A DNA stretch of 64,000 bases from UBA1672 sp965263215 (GCA_965263215.1 OZ253663.1:2170001-2234000), one strand, 5' to 3'; counted from the stretch's first letter, positions 1-8,991 are shown. Notes: a model not told the origin generated them from the sequence alone. Program-made: numbers and translations.

Positions 1-198
1 CGTCCCGTGAACCTCATCACCTTTAATGATGACTTCTGTCACTTGTCCCTTTTGGGATTGTGTCATAAATTCGCTATAGCTTAACTCTTGGCCATTCCCT
101 GCCACGCCTTGCTGCGCTTCTTTTGCAACATTCAGAAGCAAAATAATGACGAGGGCAATCGCCAACCAAAAAACCAGATTTTTATTTGTTTTATTCAT
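1..198 (-). CDS. ftsH: ATP-dependent zinc metalloprotease FtsH, N-terminal fragment
   Basis: The first 66 codons of a minus-strand gene run off the left edge. The translation starts MNKTNKNLVFWLAIALVII, a single N-terminal membrane helix, and continues into a segment with SYSEFM and a TEVIIKGDEV stretch, the usual start of the FtsH periplasmic domain. FtsH is a membrane-anchored AAA+ protease that degrades misassembled membrane proteins and some regulators. The AAA and HExxH parts lie outside the window. Its place just downstream of tilS matches the common tilS-ftsH order, which supports the call. Confidence 0.88.
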   Translation of the reverse strand, partial: MNKTNKNLVFWLAIALVIILLLNVAKEAQQGVAGNGQELSYSEFMTQSQKGQVTEVIIKGDEVHGT

Positions 199-323
199 AA
201 TCTATCCTGATTGTTAAACTAAAATCGTACCTGATGCTGAAACTGTGAAACCAAGTGTAGTTTAAATCCGTTAATAATACCCAAACCTAACGCACTTTAC
301 GGGTATAAATAAAGCGTTTTTAT

Positions 324-1337
324 CTAATCCTTATGCTCACGGCTAAGTTCGAGCGTCGCTTGATCTTCATTACATTCAAAGACCACGCCCCCTAAAGTTC
401 GTTTCCTAAAACTTTTTGGTTTCATTAAATCTTCACATAAATTTTCAGCGCGTTCTAATCTTACGCCATAATCTCTATCGGGCGACAGCTCTGCCATAGC
501 CTTTAAAATCACCCGCAAAACAATCTCAAATGGATTGGCAAGCAACAAAACAATATCCAATACGATACGATTACTATCTTTCTTTAAAATTACATTTTTG
601 CATTCTTTTTCAACAATATGATCTACGGCCTCCCTCACCCTCAAAAGACGTTTTGCCGTCATAGAGAGGCGTTTAGGCGTTAATCCCTCGACGGATAAAA
701 CATCCATGGATTTGCGCAATCGTACGCGCGCATAATCATCGGAATCATTGGATGGGTCATTGATGAAATCAATGTTATGGCCTTCACAATAATCAATAAT
801 CTCTGACTTTTGCATATCCAGAAACGGACGGCATAAAAGAATATCATCACGCACATGCATATGCGGCATTCCACCAAGGCCATCTAAACCACTGCCCTTG
901 GCAAGACGAAACAGGAAGGTTTCCGCCTGATCATCCATGTGATGCCCAAGAAATAAATGCGACAGATTATGATCGCGCATGTAATCCCCCATTAGATCAT
1001 ATCGCGCGTTACGAGCTCTTTCCTGAACGCGCGCTGTGGGTTTTTCATCATGATGCCATGTTAAAATCTGATGCTGGACGTTTGGCAAAGCATCAAGTGC
1101 CTTGGCAACTTGCCGTGCCTCCTCCGCGGCCTCCGGGCGCAAACCGTGATCAACACTTAGGGCATGAAGTGTGTTACCTGTTCCCCCAAAGAAATCAGAC
1201 AGCGCATAGCACAAAGCCATGCTATCAGCGCCACCCGAAACACCCACTGCAATATCAACATTACCGTGGATTAGTTCAGCATAACGACTTTCCATCGCAG
1301 CAGAAAAGCGCGCCATAAAATCATGGTTTTTATTCAT
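324..1337 (-). CDS. tilS: tRNA(Ile)-lysidine synthase TilS
   Basis: TilS uses ATP and lysine to convert C34 of tRNA-Ile(CAU) to lysidine, switching its decoding from AUG to AUA. The 337-residue product has the N-type PP-loop SGGADS near residue 35, followed by DHGLRPEA and the later HHMDDQAET segment, all typical of the family's catalytic half. The C-terminal part is short, so this is a compact TilS. It lies between cpoB and ftsH on the same strand, a known alphaproteobacterial order. About 50 bp separate it from cpoB and 125 bp from ftsH. Confidence 0.93.
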   Translation of the reverse strand: MNKNHDFMARFSAAMESRYAELIHGNVDIAVGVSGGADSMALCYALSDFFGGTGNTLHALSVDHGLRPEAAEEARQVAKALDALPNVQHQILTWHHDEKPTARVQERARNARYDLMGDYMRDHNLSHLFLGHHMDDQAETFLFRLAKGSGLDGLGGMPHMHVRDDILLCRPFLDMQKSEIIDYCEGHNIDFINDPSNDSDDYARVRLRKSMDVLSVEGLTPKRLSMTAKRLLRVREAVDHIVEKECKNVILKKDSNRIVLDIVLLLANPFEIVLRVILKAMAELSPDRDYGVRLERAENLCEDLMKPKSFRKRTLGGVVFECNEDQATLELSREHKD

Positions 1338-1389
1338 AAAAGGTAATCTATTGAAAATCTATCGGCGGGACAAGGTCAGCGTAGTCGTT

Positions 1390-2223
1390 TTAAGAGCAGC
1401 TTATTTTCCCCATTTCCGAATCAGCGCGTTTCAAAACAGGCACGGAAGACTTAGAATAGTCCTTCTTAAGCTGTTTAAAAGCAATACAGGCATCATCTGT
1501 TTTGCCCATACCAACCAGTGCCATACCAAGCTTTAGAAGATTACTCGCGGCCTTAGGGCTTCTGGGGTATTTTTGATACCCTTCGGCAAATACACGCGCC
1601 GCACGTTCATAGTCACCACGCACGTAAAATGTTTCACCGTACCAATATTTCGCATTAGAAATCAGGTCGCTCTCAGGATAGTTATTCATAAAGCTCGCAA
1701 ATTCAGATTCCGCGCGCTCAAAGTCACGCGCCTTTATGTATGAATATGCGGTATCGTAAGCCCGCGGCGCACCACCGGCATTGCTGACCGCGCCTGTTGG
1801 CGACTTATTCAATGTGCCCAATGTCTGGGTATTCTCAGGCGGGTTATATTGAAACGACCCCCCTCTTGCATCCGGATCATTCGCAGGGGCAACGGCCACT
1901 CTGTCCGTATCACTCAACGTTTCGACAACTTTAATGCCGGGTGCATTGCCGTTCGACACCATAGAGCCCGACTTAACAGCATCTAATTCGCTTTGCGCTT
2001 TGTCTAAATCTTCGCGCAGGCGACGAATTTCATATTGCTGTTCTTCCAACTGCCCCGTTAGCCTGCGGATTTCCTTTTCCATTTGTTGAAAACGGATTTC
2101 CGCAGCCGCGGCAGATGATTGTTGCGCCAACGCGGGCGAAACACTTCCCGCCATCAGCACAAGTGTGAAGACACCTAATAAAGGTGTCTTACGCATGTTT
2201 AATGTTTTCAATGTGATTGCCAT
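1390..2223 (-). CDS. cpoB: Cell division coordinator CpoB (YbgF)
   Basis: Periplasmic partner of the Tol-Pal system that links outer-membrane constriction to septal peptidoglycan synthesis. The 277-residue product has a signal peptide ending ALAQQ, a coiled-coil-like stretch (about residues 40-85, rich in Glu, Gln and Arg) that in the family drives trimerisation, a Pro/Asn-rich linker and three C-terminal TPR units (from about residue 155). The start is chosen because AGGGA lies upstream of it; an internal Met at residue 10 has no ribosome site. It directly follows pal, 30 bp away, as expected for one transcript. Confidence 0.9.
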   Translation of the reverse strand: MAITLKTLNMRKTPLLGVFTLVLMAGSVSPALAQQSSAAAAEIRFQQMEKEIRRLTGQLEEQQYEIRRLREDLDKAQSELDAVKSGSMVSNGNAPGIKVVETLSDTDRVAVAPANDPDARGGSFQYNPPENTQTLGTLNKSPTGAVSNAGGAPRAYDTAYSYIKARDFERAESEFASFMNNYPESDLISNAKYWYGETFYVRGDYERAARVFAEGYQKYPRSPKAASNLLKLGMALVGMGKTDDACIAFKQLKKDYSKSSVPVLKRADSEMGKISCS

Positions 2224-2253
2224 GGTTTGATTATCCCTATGGTTTATTGAAAT

Positions 2254-2763
2254 TTACTGGACTTTTGTTACACCACGGCGGTTTTGGTTCCACGCGTTTT
2301 CATTCGCACCGGGAACAGCCGGACGTTCTTTACCGAAGCTAACCACAGTTAAACGCGACGGACTAACACCAAGAGCAACAAGGTAATTCTTCACAGAATT
2401 TGCGCGGCGCTCACCAAGTGCAAGGTTATATTCGCGTGTCCCACGCTCATCCGCGTGGCCTTCAACAACAACACCAACACTTTGGTACTGGCCAAGCCAA
2501 GCGGCCTGATTTTCCAATGTTGAACGTGCAGACGCCGTCAGATCAGAACTATCTGTTTCGAAGAAGATGCGATCCCCTACATTTACAACCAAATCGGCCT
2601 GTGTGCCGGGAACCGGCCCATCATCAGAATAAAGTCCCGCGCCATCATCAACGATGACACCATCATTCGCGCCAGTCATATCTATTTCACCATCGCTGGA
2701 GTTGGTACCACAAGCGGACAGCACAAAAACGGCTGAAAAAATCATAAAATAACGAGCAAGCAT
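2254..2763 (-). CDS. pal: Peptidoglycan-associated lipoprotein Pal
   Basis: Outer-membrane lipoprotein that binds peptidoglycan and, with Tol proteins, maintains outer-membrane integrity. It has a lipoprotein signal with lipobox LSAC (Cys18), a short acidic linker and a C-terminal OmpA-like domain. That domain carries the IFFETDSS strand and the diaminopimelate-binding segment GHADERGTREYN, followed by LGERRANSV. The length (169 aa) is normal. GAAGGGAAG precedes the ATG. The usual upstream neighbour tolB is absent here; the next gene upstream is a SirB1-like gene, so the tol genes must lie elsewhere. Confidence 0.94.
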   Translation of the reverse strand: MLARYFMIFSAVFVLSACGTNSSDGEIDMTGANDGVIVDDGAGLYSDDGPVPGTQADLVVNVGDRIFFETDSSDLTASARSTLENQAAWLGQYQSVGVVVEGHADERGTREYNLALGERRANSVKNYLVALGVSPSRLTVVSFGKERPAVPGANENAWNQNRRGVTKVQ

Positions 2764-2917
2764 AAAATCTTCCCTTCATAAAAACTCAAAAACAAAATCC
2801 GAATCCTTAAAGAATCTATCGGATTAATACAATAATGAGTCTTAGAGCCTTCTAAAGTGGCTTGCAAGGATTTCAACATTATAGAGGTAAAAGTCCCGTG
2901 TATAGGATTGTGCATAA

Positions 2918-3757
2918 CTAATCAGGCAACTCAGACAGCAACAATAAGGCATCACGTCTGTCATAGTCGTTCGGCGCTCTTTCAATATAGTCATTTAAGC
3001 ATGTTTTGGCTTGCTCTATATTATTGGTGCGTGCAAACAGAACCCCCGCATCCAACAGCAGACGGTATTCCTCCGGCATCAATAGGCGCATACGTTTAAC
3101 CATAGATAAGGCCTGATCATACTCCCCCATTTCGATACGGCGGTGTTTGATATGATTGCACAGATGAATAACCGTTTGGCGCGCATCCAACCCATCTAAA
3201 TATTCTGTGGATAGCTCTGCCTCATCCCCTAATGTTTGCTTCACAAGCGCTCTGAGATTATGTGCTTCCATAATTTTACAACCGGAAGACGGATCAAAAA
3301 TCAGACGCTCTCCGTTATATTCTAAACGGCATAAAAACTGTGACGGTAGGTTGAGCCCGTCTATTTGCCACCCTTGTGAACGCGCGACATCCATATAAAG
3401 GACACATAATGCCGTAGAACAACCACGCCCACGATCTATCACGCGGATAATATCTGCGCCTTCGAGAATTTCATGGTTCTTTGAATCTTGTTGATAATCG
3501 TGAATATCTGTAATCACATGCTTTAATGCGGCCAGACGCGTGCGCACATCATCTTCACTGCCCGCACCACGAAGCGCCTTATATCGACGTTCAACCTCAC
3601 CGGACATCTTTTTTAAATGATTAATATAACGATCAACGGATATGCCTTCATGGTCGGCATAAACCATGCCCAAGGCCAGCTTTCCGATTTTTATTTCATC
3701 TTCGGGTTTCAATGCGCAAGACGATATATAATCCTGCGCATCAAAGTCCTTACGCAT
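2918..3757 (-). CDS. SirB1-family transglutaminase-like / TPR protein
   Basis: The 279-residue product matches the SirB1 family layout: an N-terminal helical region, a transglutaminase-like core with the nucleophile-type context RGRGCSTALCVLYMDVA (about residues 130-150) and a VDPS-like IFDPSSG segment, then C-terminal TPR-like repeats (about residues 215-275). The molecular function of this family is not firmly known. The ATG at 3757 is preferred over an in-frame GTG at 3763 that overlaps the stop of the BON gene. It lies two bases after that stop, so the two are almost certainly co-transcribed. Confidence 0.75.
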   Translation of the reverse strand: MRKDFDAQDYISSCALKPEDEIKIGKLALGMVYADHEGISVDRYINHLKKMSGEVERRYKALRGAGSEDDVRTRLAALKHVITDIHDYQQDSKNHEILEGADIIRVIDRGRGCSTALCVLYMDVARSQGWQIDGLNLPSQFLCRLEYNGERLIFDPSSGCKIMEAHNLRALVKQTLGDEAELSTEYLDGLDARQTVIHLCNHIKHRRIEMGEYDQALSMVKRMRLLMPEEYRLLLDAGVLFARTNNIEQAKTCLNDYIERAPNDYDRRDALLLLSELPD

Positions 3758-3759
3758 TA

Positions 3760-4470
3760 TCACTCATACACACTTTCTGTATTCCATGTGATCGGGTCGC
3801 CATTAGCATTTTGAATATTGTCATCAAAACGTGGCTGATAATCTTTTGCGGTTTCACGAATTTCGGGTGTACCTGCCAGTTTCACGTAACTCACAACACG
3901 CTTTACGCCACCGATCGTGCGGGTAACGTTAATAACGTGGTTAAGCTCACCCTGATCTTGTGCAAAGCCCATCAAATAGACATTCCCCTGAACGGTATCA
4001 ACGGAATAGTTAATCGATTCAACATCTTTATCCAAAATCAAAGACGTTCTTATGCGTCCTGATATCCACGCATCCTTTGCATATCCGACAATTCCTTCAC
4101 TGTCCGCGACTTTAATTTCATTAATCACCTGAATAACACCGACAGGCTGCCACGCCATGCGCACGGCCTCTACCCTATGTTGTGGGTCTTGGACAACACC
4201 TGTGATCAACACACGCCCCTGATTAATGGTCAGATCCAGTTTTCTGAACATATCAATACTGTGCGAGAACCAACGCTGGTTGATATCGGCCTGAATGCGC
4301 GCATCACTTGCGGCGCGCGATACACCCCCCTCTTGCACAGCGGCGGTTCCGACAGCCACGCCAGAGCCAACAGCAACGGCCGTACAAGATGAAAGAGAAA
4401 ACAAAGCCAGCGGCATCATCAAAAGACGCGCTTCAGGTTTTTTGAATGTGCCTGTAATAATTTTTATCAT
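3760..4470 (-). CDS. Dual BON-domain lipoprotein, DolP/YraP-like
   Basis: A lipoprotein of 236 residues with lipobox LSSC (Cys29), a Gly/Ala/Val-rich stretch and two BON domains (about residues 55-125 and 130-200). This is the architecture of DolP (YraP), an outer-membrane phospholipid-binding protein that supports envelope integrity and amidase regulation in enterobacteria. Its position in the set lpoA-like / rsmI / yraN / BON lipoprotein mirrors the E. coli yraLMNP region and strengthens the assignment. The N-terminus before the lipobox is long (28 residues). Confidence 0.82.
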   Translation of the reverse strand: MIKIITGTFKKPEARLLMMPLALFSLSSCTAVAVGSGVAVGTAAVQEGGVSRAASDARIQADINQRWFSHSIDMFRKLDLTINQGRVLITGVVQDPQHRVEAVRMAWQPVGVIQVINEIKVADSEGIVGYAKDAWISGRIRTSLILDKDVESINYSVDTVQGNVYLMGFAQDQGELNHVINVTRTIGGVKRVVSYVKLAGTPEIRETAKDYQPRFDDNIQNANGDPITWNTESVYE

Positions 4471-4541
4471 GACGAATATCCTATGTTTTGATTATTCAGA
4501 ATTCCTGACACGGAATCTGTTTCGTGATTCGACAATCTGTA

Positions 4542-4919
4542 TTATGAACGTGCTTGCCACGCATTGTCCAGATGCACAAGGTTTGCATCCCCCGATATTG
4601 TGATTACGTCAAAACGCATGTCGCAATTCATATAATCAGGATATTCAGACAAAAAGAACAGAGCGGAGTTTTCAATGCGTTTCTGTGTACGAGGTGTCAC
4701 TGATTCCAGTGCATCGGCTTGTTTTGCACGCACCTTAACCTCGACAAAGCAAATAAGGTTACCCAGCTTTGCAATTACATCAATCTCACCAAATTTGGTT
4801 TTGTAACGCGTCTCAATAATGTCATAGCCTTTGACTTTTAAATGTTCCGCCGCCCGCGTTTCCGCGGCCACACCCTTGGCATAGCTTGTCTCTTTATCCT
4901 TATCTGCAAATAAGGGCAT
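4542..4919 (-). CDS. yraN: YraN / UPF0102 family endonuclease-like protein
   Basis: A 125-residue protein with the features of the UPF0102 family: GVAAETRAAEHL near the N-terminus and a nuclease-fold core with GEIDVIAKLGNLICFVEVKVR, where the D and ExK residues resemble restriction-endonuclease-like active sites. The biological substrate is unknown. The gene starts four bases after the rsmI stop with AAGGAA upstream, so translation is probably coupled to rsmI. Confidence 0.88.
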   Translation of the reverse strand: MPLFADKDKETSYAKGVAAETRAAEHLKVKGYDIIETRYKTKFGEIDVIAKLGNLICFVEVKVRAKQADALESVTPRTQKRIENSALFFLSEYPDYMNCDMRFDVITISGDANLVHLDNAWQARS

Positions 4920-4922
4920 GAA

Positions 4923-5807
4923 TTATTCCTTATTAATCTTCAGCGCCATGTCATATAGATCAGATTTTTTTCGATCTGTTCTCTCGGCCACACTTGCCGC
5001 CGCGTCTTTAACCTTCATGGTTTCTAAGGCCTCTCGTAGCATGGTCAGAATATCATCATCGCTGATTATCTTATCCTCTGGCGGGGCGATGACCAAAACT
5101 ATCTCCCCCTTCGGCGCGCCATGCTCGCGGTAATGCTCAATCAAGTCACCAATTGAGCCTCTGCGCGATTCCTCGTACAACTTCGTAATCTCTCGTACGA
5201 CGGCAACATCACGCCCACCCATCACAGTTTTAATATCCTCAAGACTGGCGATTAAACGCGGCGCAGTTTCGAAGGCAATCAAAGTGGCCTTTATATCCAT
5301 CCACTCCGATAATAATTTTTGCCGTGCCTTACTTTTATTCGGCATAAACCCAAGAAAGCAGAATTTATCAGACGGCATCCCGGAAAGCTGCAATGCGGAC
5401 AGCGGCGCATTCGCCCCCGGAATAGTTGTGACATAAAGCCCCTCATCCTGGCAATCACGCGCGAGCTTATACCCCGGGTCAGACACCATCGGCATACCGG
5501 CATCACTCACCAATGCCACGGCCTTGTCGTCTTTTATCATATCAATGAAATCAAGGCGTTTTTCATCGCCGCTATGGTCGTTATAAATTTGCACACGATT
5601 GGAAATATTATACGCGCTCAGTAACTTACGCGTCACACGGGTATCCTCACACAAAATAATATCGACCGATTTCAAAACATCCAACGCACGCATCGTGATA
5701 TCCCGCAAATTTCCAATCGGTGTCGCGACAAGGTATAAGCCGCTTCGCAAATGCTCTGGCTTTTCTGTTTCGTTTTCTTTATTGTCTGAATTCATAACCG
5801 ACATCAT
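4923..5807 (-). CDS. rsmI: 16S rRNA (cytidine(1402)-2'-O)-methyltransferase RsmI
   Basis: RsmI transfers a methyl group from S-adenosylmethionine to the 2'-OH of C1402 in the ribosomal P site. The product shows the tetrapyrrole-methylase fold: LYLVATPIGNLRDIT at the start, CEDTRVTRKLL, VSDAGMPMVSDPGYKL and the FLGFMPNK segment. The reading frame extends to a TTG at 5834, but this would put the start 3 bp from the divergent lpoA-like start. ATGs at 5807, 5804 and 5795 are more plausible; none has a clear ribosome site, so the exact start is uncertain. Confidence 0.92.
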   Translation of the reverse strand: MMSVMNSDNKENETEKPEHLRSGLYLVATPIGNLRDITMRALDVLKSVDIILCEDTRVTRKLLSAYNISNRVQIYNDHSGDEKRLDFIDMIKDDKAVALVSDAGMPMVSDPGYKLARDCQDEGLYVTTIPGANAPLSALQLSGMPSDKFCFLGFMPNKSKARQKLLSEWMDIKATLIAFETAPRLIASLEDIKTVMGGRDVAVVREITKLYEESRRGSIGDLIEHYREHGAPKGEIVLVIAPPEDKIISDDDILTMLREALETMKVKDAAASVAERTDRKKSDLYDMALKINKE

Positions 5808-5837
5808 ACATCTATTTTTAAAAGAGAATAGCAAATC

Positions 5838-7148
5838 ATGCGCGCATTAAAAAAACGTTCCCGTACCTCTGCTTTTTTGACTTATTTCATGCTGATAACA
5901 GCCACCTTGTTTTTACATGGTTGCGGCGGTGGCTATAACACTGCACCTTGGCTTGGATCTGATGCACAAAACGCACGCCCTGCACAACAAACCCCCAGTG
6001 ACATTTCCGCCGCGGCTATCGAAGCAGATGCCTTAGAATCACCAATGATGGCAGATAGCGCATCAGGCGAATCTCTTGCTCCTGTTAAGGTTGCCATATT
6101 GCTGCCGCTGACGGGTAAGCACGCGAAACTTGGTCAATCCATGTTGGATGCCGCGCAAATGGCTTTGTTCGATATTGGTTATGATAATTTTGAACTCCTG
6201 CCCAAGGATACGAAAGGCACGCCTGAGGGCGCACGCAGTGCAGCACGCTCCGCCCTCCAAGACGGATCAAAACTAGTGCTCGGCCCTGTCTTTTCATCGT
6301 CCGTGAAAGCGGCGCGTCAGGTCACGCAAAGCGCGAACGTCAACATGATTGCCTTTTCCACGGACTGGACTTTGGCGAATAATCGTACATTTTTAATTGG
6401 CCTATTACCGTTTGATCAAATTGAACGCGTCGTAAGGTATTCATCCGCAAATGGCTATACGCGCATTGGCGTGATCAGCCCAACCAACGGCTATGGCAAT
6501 GGTGTTGTTTCAGCGTATCAAGCAATATCCCAAAGAGCGGGCGTAGAGTCCTCACGTATCGAACGCTTCTCAACGCAAGATAAAAACCTCGCATCCATCA
6601 TGCGCATGTTCTCTGATTATGATGCACGTAAGAAAGCCAACAACGCATTTGGCCCGCCATATGATGCCGTCCTTATGCCTGTCGGCGGCCCACTGGCGCG
6701 CCAGCTCGGCAGTTTCCTGAATCATTATGATTTACCGCCAAATCAAGTGAAACGCCTTGGTACCGGCCTGATGGATGATACATCCTTAGCACAAGACAGT
6801 ACGCTCAGTGGTGCGTGGTTTGCTGCGCCTGATCCGCAATCCAGAAAAAAATTCGAAAGACGCTATCGTAATATCTATAGTACATCACCGCCGCGCATTG
6901 CTTCATTGGCGTATGATGCAACGGCGTTGTCGGCTATTTTGGCACGGATCGGATTAAAAGACACAGGCCGCCCTGCCTATGATCACCGCTCTATCACGAA
7001 CGCAAACGGCTTTAACGGCGTGGATGGCATTTTCCGTTTCCGCCCTGATGGAATCGTAGAACGCGGCCTTGCCGTGATGGAATACCGAAAAGGTCGTATT
7101 GTTGTTATTGACAAAGCACCAAAATCATTCCAGAACAGGGCATTCTAA
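5838..7148 (+). CDS. LpoA-like lipoprotein, periplasmic-binding-fold penicillin-binding protein activator
   Basis: A 436-residue lipoprotein with a signal sequence ending LHGC (Cys29), a low-complexity linker, and from about residue 80 a type-I periplasmic-binding fold beginning KVAILLPLTGKHAKLGQSM. This matches the leucine-binding-protein-like family that includes LpoA (YraM), the outer-membrane activator of PBP1A in gammaproteobacteria. Divergence from rsmI, and the linked yraN and BON lipoprotein genes, is the conserved context. The enterobacterial N-terminal TPR domain of LpoA is missing, so activation of a PBP is inferred, not shown. Confidence 0.82.
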   Translation: MRALKKRSRTSAFLTYFMLITATLFLHGCGGGYNTAPWLGSDAQNARPAQQTPSDISAAAIEADALESPMMADSASGESLAPVKVAILLPLTGKHAKLGQSMLDAAQMALFDIGYDNFELLPKDTKGTPEGARSAARSALQDGSKLVLGPVFSSSVKAARQVTQSANVNMIAFSTDWTLANNRTFLIGLLPFDQIERVVRYSSANGYTRIGVISPTNGYGNGVVSAYQAISQRAGVESSRIERFSTQDKNLASIMRMFSDYDARKKANNAFGPPYDAVLMPVGGPLARQLGSFLNHYDLPPNQVKRLGTGLMDDTSLAQDSTLSGAWFAAPDPQSRKKFERRYRNIYSTSPPRIASLAYDATALSAILARIGLKDTGRPAYDHRSITNANGFNGVDGIFRFRPDGIVERGLAVMEYRKGRIVVIDKAPKSFQNRAF

Positions 7149-7170
7149 AAATTAACATTGTTTGCCTTTG

Positions 7171-7551
7171 ATGAAACATACAAAAGCCAAAGTAACGATT
7201 AGCACCACCCTCGCCCTGTTTACGATGGTGCTGTCCTTTCTTTCGCAAACCACGCCATTATGGGTTTCGCAAACTGACGGTACGCCGATTGTCATCTGTA
7301 GCGCGTTCGGCAGCAAAACAATCATCATCGATGAAAACGGGCAACAAGTACCCGACGCCCCGACCTTCAACACCGAACATTGCCAGATGTGTCTTAACGC
7401 ATCTATGGCCTCTATTGCTATCCCCGCATATCAAGATGACGTAATCCCGCCAACACAGATTGGCAACTTGATAAAGCCCTATACAGAATTGCGTTTTGCT
7501 CCACGCGAACGTCTCAGTATACACGGCATTCGCGCCCCTCCTTACGCCTGA
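7171..7551 (+). CDS. DUF2946-like small secreted protein
   Basis: A 126-residue protein with an N-terminal hydrophobic segment (about residues 8-28) and a central HCQMC motif (about residue 70), the pattern of DUF2946 proteins, which are often encoded beside metal-related outer-membrane proteins. The His/Cys motif suggests copper or another soft metal, but no function is proven. The ATG is chosen over an in-frame TTG nine bases upstream. The gene lies 22 bp after the lpoA-like gene and 49 bp before a His-rich outer-membrane gene. Confidence 0.6.
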   Translation: MKHTKAKVTISTTLALFTMVLSFLSQTTPLWVSQTDGTPIVICSAFGSKTIIIDENGQQVPDAPTFNTEHCQMCLNASMASIAIPAYQDDVIPPTQIGNLIKPYTELRFAPRERLSIHGIRAPPYA

Positions 7552-7600
7552 AAAACACCACATTAACTTTCAAAATTTAATTTTTTTCAGGAGTTCTATA

Positions 7601-8710
7601 ATGAACACACTTAAGCAAGCCTGCCTGTTGGGCAGCACAATACTCGGCCTTTCCGCACTTCCCGCTTATGCAGAGGAAGCATCGATTGGCAACACAAACC
7701 ACGAACACCACCACGATGCACACCACCATGAGGGGCCAAGCGCGCCAATCAGCATTATGGGTGACCATGTCCATGATAAAGGGGAATGGATGGTGTCGTA
7801 TCGCCTTAAACATATGCGCATGGACGGCAACCGTCAGGGTACGAGCGATGTCTCACCCGAAGAGATCGTCTCCACAATATCCAACCCGAACGCCCCACCC
7901 CCAACATTGCGCGTCGTACCTACTGAAATGGACATGACCATGCACATGCTCGGCGGGATGTACGGTATCACCGATAAACTAACCGTTATGGCTATGGCGA
8001 TGTATATGACCAAGGAAATGGATCACATCACCTTTGCCGGCGGTGCGGGCACAACGCGCCTTGGTGAGTTTACAACCCGCTCCACCGGATGGGGAGACAC
8101 ATCGATCAGCGGTATTTATCAGATCTATGAAGATGAACGCCACAGCGTGAATGTAAACCTTGGTATCAGCGCACCAACAGGTTCAATCAAGGAAGAGGAC
8201 AGCGTTCTTACGCCAATGAACACTACGCCGCGTTTACGTTTACCGTACGCGATGCAACTTGGCTCTGGTACTTGGGATGCGCTGCCCGGTGTGACCTATA
8301 CAGGGCATCACGGACAATGGGGATGGGGCGCGCAATACAACGCAACGATCCGCATGGAAAGTGAAAATGATCAAGGGTATCGTTGGGGCAACAAACATGC
8401 CGTAAACGCATGGGCAAGCCATCAATTCAACGACAAATTCACGGCCAACGGTCTGGTACGCATGGAAACAATGGGCAAGATCAAAGGCTCTGACACAGCC
8501 ATTGCCGCACCTGTGCAAACGGCTGATCCGAACAATTACGGCGGTGAAACGGTGGAGATTGGCGCAGGCTTCATCTACACCCCGAACATTGTCGGCATGG
8601 AAGGTCTTGAGTTTGGTGCCGATATCAACATACCTGTTTATCAGGATTTAAACGGTGTGCAGATGGAACGTGACTGGGGATTGGCAATGGCCGTTACATA
8701 TCGTTTCTAA
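7601..8710 (+). CDS. Outer-membrane beta-barrel protein with His-rich N-terminus
   Basis: A 369-residue protein with a signal peptide (cleavage near AYAEEA), then a His-rich stretch (HEHHHDAHHHE, about residues 33-43) and further HxH and Met-rich patches (MDMTMHMLGGM, MAMAMYM). Alternating hydrophobic strands and a terminal Phe (AVTYRF) indicate an outer-membrane beta-barrel. The His and Met content suggests metal binding. The ATG at 7601 with CAGGAG upstream is the start; the frame opens earlier but without a ribosome site. It probably shares a transcript with the DUF2946-like gene and ends at a clear terminator. Confidence 0.72.
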   Translation: MNTLKQACLLGSTILGLSALPAYAEEASIGNTNHEHHHDAHHHEGPSAPISIMGDHVHDKGEWMVSYRLKHMRMDGNRQGTSDVSPEEIVSTISNPNAPPPTLRVVPTEMDMTMHMLGGMYGITDKLTVMAMAMYMTKEMDHITFAGGAGTTRLGEFTTRSTGWGDTSISGIYQIYEDERHSVNVNLGISAPTGSIKEEDSVLTPMNTTPRLRLPYAMQLGSGTWDALPGVTYTGHHGQWGWGAQYNATIRMESENDQGYRWGNKHAVNAWASHQFNDKFTANGLVRMETMGKIKGSDTAIAAPVQTADPNNYGGETVEIGAGFIYTPNIVGMEGLEFGADINIPVYQDLNGVQMERDWGLAMAVTYRF

Positions 8711-8740
8711 ATGAAACACACCGATTCGCATTAGCATATT

Positions 8741-8770
8741 ACGCATCCCTTACCCAAGGGGTGCGTTTTC
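8741..8770 (+). terminator. Rho-independent terminator after the outer-membrane protein gene
   Basis: An 11-bp stem (ACGCATCCCTT paired with AAGGGGTGCGT, one wobble pair) with a 4-base loop, followed by TTTT. It begins 31 bp after the stop of the His-rich outer-membrane gene. Confidence 0.8.
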
Positions 8771-8832
8771 GTATTTCAGATGCAATAATTTTTCAAAATA
8801 ACGAATCCCCCTATAGCACTCATATAAAATAA

Positions 8833-8876
8833 TTTTTTCGTTATGATACGCAAAGCACGAAAAAATACGATTTCGT
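8833..8876 (+). promoter_or_regulatory. Overlapping inverted repeats upstream of the TetR gene
   Basis: Two inverted repeats share one arm. TTTTTTCGT (8833-8841) pairs with ACGAAAAAA (8857-8865), a perfect 9-bp repeat with a 15-base spacer. ACGAAA (8857-8862) also pairs with TTTCGT (8871-8876). They lie 116-160 bp before the TetR start codon. TetR regulators normally bind such palindromes and repress their own promoter, so this is a candidate operator. Binding by this protein is inference. Confidence 0.4.
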
Positions 8877-8991
8877 ACTCTTGTCAAATCCCAAAAAATG
8901 AGTCATATCTTAAACATCATAATACGACACGATGAGTTTTCATACTACACCCGCCAAAAGTCTTGGCATATGTAATTTGAGGAGAAAATTA

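Noticed and set aside
2764..2917. A promoter for pal (TATAAT on the minus strand at 2883-2878)
   Set aside because: No matching -35 at proper spacing; too weak to annotate.
5808..5834. A longer rsmI start at a TTG codon
   Set aside because: It would lie 3 bp from the divergent gene's ATG with no ribosome site, and conserved residues begin later.
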